Shown one piece after another: positions 6,523 through 9,114 of a stretch of DNA of 9,114 bases (positions are counted from its first letter, which is position 1; the number at the start of each line of letters is the position of its first letter). The notes beneath the pieces are model-generated. The model searched no databases, had not been told where the DNA came from, and worked only from the letters and a program-made list of their open reading frames with translations. Source of the stretch: Cyclobacteriaceae bacterium (lineage in GTDB: Bacteria > Bacteroidota > Bacteroidia > Cytophagales > Cyclobacteriaceae); NCBI GenBank assembly GCA_015492915.1, contig WGED01000734.1:1-9114 (forward strand), read 5' to 3'. The position numbers were made by a program, and so were the translations under genes.

Positions 6523-7665
6523 AGACAACCTGCCTTTGTAATCCTCGTAGCCAAATTCTTTGATGATCTTTAAGATGCCGTCCTGTTTTAAAATAGTGAT
6601 CGCGGGTAATTTCACGCCGTTGAAAGTGTTGGTTTTCACCATTGTGTAATGGATCATATCGTCGAAAACAACCTTGTCGCCGGGTTCAATCGGATGTTCA
6701 AAATAGAAGGGCCCCATAAAATCGCCGGCAAGGCATGTGTGGCCGCCAAAGCGATAGGCGTGTTTCGTCGGCTGTGCTGCTTCCCCCGGCACGGCGGGCT
6801 TGTAAGGCATCTCAAGGCAATCAGGCATGTGTGCGGCAAAGGATGTATCGAGCATGGCAGTGGAGATGCCGTTGGCCGTAACGATGTCCTGCACCGTGGA
6901 AACAAGCCAGCCTGTTTGCCAGCCGACGGCCTCCCCGGGCTCTGCGATGATTTCCAGGTCGTATTTTTGCCTGAATTCCATGATGGCGCGGACAAACAAC
7001 GCTACATCATAATCCTTTCTCGTAAAGTGATGCCCCCCGCCGATATTGAGCCATGAGATTCGGGTTAAATAATTGCCGAATTTCTTTTCGACGGCTTCCA
7101 GGGTGCGCACCAGGGTATCGGCATTCTGCTCGCACAGGCTATGAAAATGCAGCCCCGTGACGCCCTCAGGCAGTTTATCAGGCATCTCTCCGATAGTGAC
7201 GCCCAGCCTGCTGCCGGGAACGCAGGGGTTGTACAGCTCGGTGGCAACCTCCGAATATTCGGGATTGATACGCAGGGCGATTTTAAGCCCTTTTTTCATG
7301 GCAGCCTTTCCAAACCTATCAAACTGGCTGACGGAATTAAAGGTAATGTGACTGCTGATCGAGGAAATGGCTTGAAACTCATCATCCATGTACACAGGGG
7401 CGCAGAGATGGGCGGGAATGCCCATTTCTTCATGGCACAGCATGGCTTCGTGCAGTGAGCTCGCCGTGGCGCCGTCGAGGTATTGCCGCAGCAGGGGAAA
7501 GGTGCTCCACATCGCATAGCCTTTAAGAGCACACAAAATTTTTATCCCGGCTTCATCGCGAATCTGTTTGAGAAGTTTCAGATTGTCAATGAGTTTTTGC
7601 TCGTCCAGCACAAAGCAGGGTGAGGGCAGTTGTGACGGATCGAAGGGCAGGCCGTGATCAATCAT
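6520..7665 (-). CDS. nspC: Carboxynorspermidine decarboxylase
   Basis: This is a PLP-dependent, alanine-racemase-fold decarboxylase that turns carboxynorspermidine or carboxyspermidine into norspermidine or spermidine, the last step of the SAM-independent polyamine route. The 381 residues are typical. The PLP lysine is Lys48 in CALKGYAMW (45-53). Other family blocks are LHFHSLCEQNADT (172-184), LNIGGGHHFTR (206-216), AEPGEAVGWQTGW (241-253) and the C-terminal GGHTCLAGDFMGP (307-319), holding the active-site Cys311 and Asp315. The C-terminus, FGYEDYKGRLS, looks complete. The frame is open to 7752, but those 29 extra codons lie within the upstream gene and lack family character. The ATG at 7665 gives a normal start and overlaps the upstream stop by 8 bases, suggesting translational coupling. 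Confidence 0.96.
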   Translation of the reverse strand: MIDHGLPFDPSQLPSPCFVLDEQKLIDNLKLLKQIRDEAGIKILCALKGYAMWSTFPLLRQYLDGATASSLHEAMLCHEEMGIPAHLCAPVYMDDEFQAISSISSHITFNSVSQFDRFGKAAMKKGLKIALRINPEYSEVATELYNPCVPGSRLGVTIGEMPDKLPEGVTGLHFHSLCEQNADTLVRTLEAVEKKFGNYLTRISWLNIGGGHHFTRKDYDVALFVRAIMEFRQKYDLEIIAEPGEAVGWQTGWLVSTVQDIVTANGISTAMLDTSFAAHMPDCLEMPYKPAVPGEAAQPTKHAYRFGGHTCLAGDFMGPFYFEHPIEPGDKVVFDDMIHYTMVKTNTFNGVKLPAITILKQDGILKIIKEFGYEDYKGRLS

Positions 7666-8863
7666 AATCGTTGAAAGCAAGCTTTCCGTCCACGATCTCG
7701 TTCCATGGCAGGCCGTAACGCCCGATTTCATCCATAAACGGATCAGGATCAAATTCTTCCACGTTCCACACGCCGGGCTTCATCCACTTGCCGGTCACCA
7801 TCATTTTGGCGCCCAGCATGGCAGGCACACCCGTAGTGTACGACACGCCCTGTCCGCGCACATCGCGCCACGCATCCTGATGTTTGCAGTTGTTCCAAAT
7901 ATAATAAGTACGTTCCCTGTCGTCCTTGATACCTCTGATCTGGCATCCGATGGAGGTCTCTCCCGTGTAATTTTCACCCAACTCCGAAGGTTCTGGGAGC
8001 ACGGCTTTCAGAAACTGCAGCGGCACGATCTCCATGCCCTGGTAGTTGATCGGATCAATGCTCGTCATGCCCACATCCTGCAATACGCGCAGGTGCGTGA
8101 TGTATTCTTCGCTGAAGGTCATCCAGAAGCGTGCGCGTTTGATGGTCGGAATGTTTTTGACCAGTGACTCGAGCTCCTCGTGGTAGAGAAGATAAGATTC
8201 GCGCGGGCCTATGTTGGGGTAGTCGACCGGCCTGTGCACCGAGAGCGGCCCCACCTCCCGCCATCGCCCGTCCTGCCAGTAACGCCCTTTCTGAGTGATC
8301 TCCCTGATGTTGATCTCAGGGTTGAAGTTCGTGGCAAAGGCTTTGCCGTGGTCCCCCGCATTACAATCGACGATATCGAGATAATGGATCTCATCGAAAT
8401 GGTGCTTTTGGGCATAAGCCGTGTAAATGCCCGTCATGCCGGGATCGAAACCGCAGCCCAGCAACGCCATGATTCCCGCTTTCTCAAATTTATCTTTATA
8501 AGCCCACTGCCAGCTATATTCAAATTTGGCCTCATCTTTCGGTTCGTAATTGGCTGTATCGAGGTAGTGCACGCCGGTTTCGAGGCAGGCGTCCATGATG
8601 GGCAGATCCTGATAGGGGAGCGCCACATTGATAACCATGTCGGGCTTGTAATCATTGAACAGTTTTATGAGTTCCGGTACCTTGTCCGCATCCACTTGTG
8701 CCGTGGTGATGTGCTCTTCACCAGTCTCTTTCGCAATCGCATCACATTTTGCTTTGGTGCGACTGGCGATCATGATCTCTTCGAAAATGTCTTTTTCACG
8801 GGCACATTTCTTTGCTACCACATTGCCGACGCCGCCTGCGCCGATGATTATGATTCTTGCCAT
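7658..8863 (-). CDS. Carboxynorspermidine synthase (saccharopine dehydrogenase family)
   Basis: This NAD(P)H-dependent enzyme reductively condenses aspartate beta-semialdehyde with putrescine or diaminopropane to give carboxyspermidine or carboxynorspermidine, the substrate of the next gene. It is related to yeast-type saccharopine dehydrogenase (LYS1-like), and the decarboxylase partner fixes the polyamine role over a lysine-pathway role. In its 401 residues the Rossmann motif GAGGVG is at 8-13, followed by ASRTKAKCD (33-41). Further blocks are NVALPYQDLPIMDACLETG (79-97), ALLGCGFDPGMTG (133-145), the segment around HEELESLV (228-235) and SYTTGVPAMLGAKMM (341-355). The ATG at 8863 opens directly onto the beta-strand of the nucleotide fold (MARIIIIGAG). 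Whether the main product is spermidine, norspermidine or homospermidine cannot be read from the sequence; Bacteroidota usually make spermidine this way. Confidence 0.95.
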   Translation of the reverse strand: MARIIIIGAGGVGNVVAKKCAREKDIFEEIMIASRTKAKCDAIAKETGEEHITTAQVDADKVPELIKLFNDYKPDMVINVALPYQDLPIMDACLETGVHYLDTANYEPKDEAKFEYSWQWAYKDKFEKAGIMALLGCGFDPGMTGIYTAYAQKHHFDEIHYLDIVDCNAGDHGKAFATNFNPEINIREITQKGRYWQDGRWREVGPLSVHRPVDYPNIGPRESYLLYHEELESLVKNIPTIKRARFWMTFSEEYITHLRVLQDVGMTSIDPINYQGMEIVPLQFLKAVLPEPSELGENYTGETSIGCQIRGIKDDRERTYYIWNNCKHQDAWRDVRGQGVSYTTGVPAMLGAKMMVTGKWMKPGVWNVEEFDPDPFMDEIGRYGLPWNEIVDGKLAFNDYD

Positions 8864-8888
8864 ATCTTTCGGATTTTGTTCAGGTTAT

Positions 8889-8907
8889 GATTTACGGACG
8901 GTAAATC
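8889..8907. promoter_or_regulatory. Operator-like inverted repeat upstream of the polyamine operon
   Basis: GATTTAC and GTAAATC form a perfect 7-bp dyad around GGACG, centred about 35 bases before the start codon at 8863. On the minus strand a TAnnTTT-like hexamer (TAGATTTA, 8911-8904) overlaps the far arm and may be part of a Bacteroidota -7 box, though no good -33 partner is seen. A dyad overlapping a promoter is the usual layout for repressor control; as RNA it would be a small hairpin in the leader. Function is inferred from position only. Confidence 0.35.
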
Positions 8908-9027
8908 TATAAAAGTGAACAGGAATATTCAGCAGGGCTGGGGATAATTTTTTACAGAGAAATGCGCTTTTATTCTCGGAATGATTTTGCAACGGCAGTA
9001 GTGTTAAGTCAAGAATAAAATGATGCC

Positions 9028-9050
9028 GGGTGTAGTTTGCAACTACACCC
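9028..9050. repeat. Strong hairpin GGGTGTAGTT/AACTACACCC
   Basis: A perfect 10-bp stem with a three-base loop (TGC), about 165 bases upstream of the carboxynorspermidine synthase start. No T-run of terminator quality follows on either strand. Together with the next hairpin it resembles REP elements that are scattered by IS200-like REP-associated tyrosine transposases; this family link is from recollection. Confidence 0.6.
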
Positions 9051-9076
9051 TGATATTTCCAAAACGGTTATTATGC

Positions 9077-9089
9077 GGATTGTAAATCC
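9077..9089. repeat. Short hairpin GGATT/AATCC
   Basis: GGATT and AATCC (5 bp) enclose GTA, 26 bases after the larger hairpin. Its centre (ATTGTAAAT) resembles the centre of that hairpin (GTTTGCAAC), as if both were arms of one composite repeat. The window ends shortly after, so the full element may be cut off. Confidence 0.4.
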
Positions 9090-9114
9090 TTATATCGTTT
9101 GCAGAATTTTGATA

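Noticed and set aside
6649..7056. 135-residue plus-strand open frame
   Set aside because: Antisense shadow of nspC; it covers the region coding for the PLP-enzyme motifs and shows no family character of its own.
7666..7752. N-terminal extension of nspC by 29 residues
   Set aside because: It overlaps the end of the upstream gene and does not resemble the family; MIDHGLPFDPSQLPSPCFVLDE is the expected N-terminus.
8180..8890. 236-residue plus-strand open frame
   Set aside because: It lies antisense to the carboxynorspermidine synthase gene, whose protein has clear family motifs throughout; the antisense product has no recognisable domain and comes from the GC-rich third-position pattern.

Overview
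The window looks like an ordinary chromosomal stretch from a member of the Bacteroidota. The evidence is the gene content and order (etfB-etfA, then a DUF151-UVR nuclease-like gene, then a CNT nucleoside transporter), A/T-rich leaders without Shine-Dalgarno sites, the sequence style of EtfA, and a carboxynorspermidine route to spermidine. I cannot place it more finely from sequence alone. All eight protein-coding genes look intact. I see no tRNA, rRNA, CRISPR array, transposase gene or phage gene.

Layout. (1) 142-3804, plus strand: a tightly spaced run of electron-transfer flavoprotein beta and alpha subunits, a bifunctional-nuclease-family protein with a C-terminal UVR motif, and a NupC-type nucleoside symporter. 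(2) 3833-5873, minus strand, convergent with the first block: a two-gene unit with a Tat-signal carbon-nitrogen hydrolase (nitrilase superfamily) upstream and a Tat-signal sugar-phosphate-isomerase-like TIM barrel downstream. (3) 5874-6519: about 650 bases without a credible gene, unusually rich in short perfect or near-perfect hairpins that look like dispersed repeat (REP/MITE-like) debris. (4) 6520-8863, minus strand: carboxynorspermidine synthase and carboxynorspermidine decarboxylase (nspC), overlapping by 8 bases. Together they convert an aldehyde and a diamine to a triamine, independently of S-adenosylmethionine decarboxylase. (5) 8864-9114: the upstream region of that operon, with an operator-like inverted repeat near the start codon and two strong adjacent hairpins near the window edge.

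The gene blocks are functionally separate: electron transfer and nucleoside uptake, a probably exported amide/nitrile hydrolase with a sugar-isomerase partner, and polyamine synthesis. I found no clearly new biological system. The parts most worth a second look are the Tat-targeted hydrolase/isomerase pair, the hairpin-rich gap including a 13-bp RNA hairpin just after the nspC stop, and the dyad upstream of the polyamine operon.
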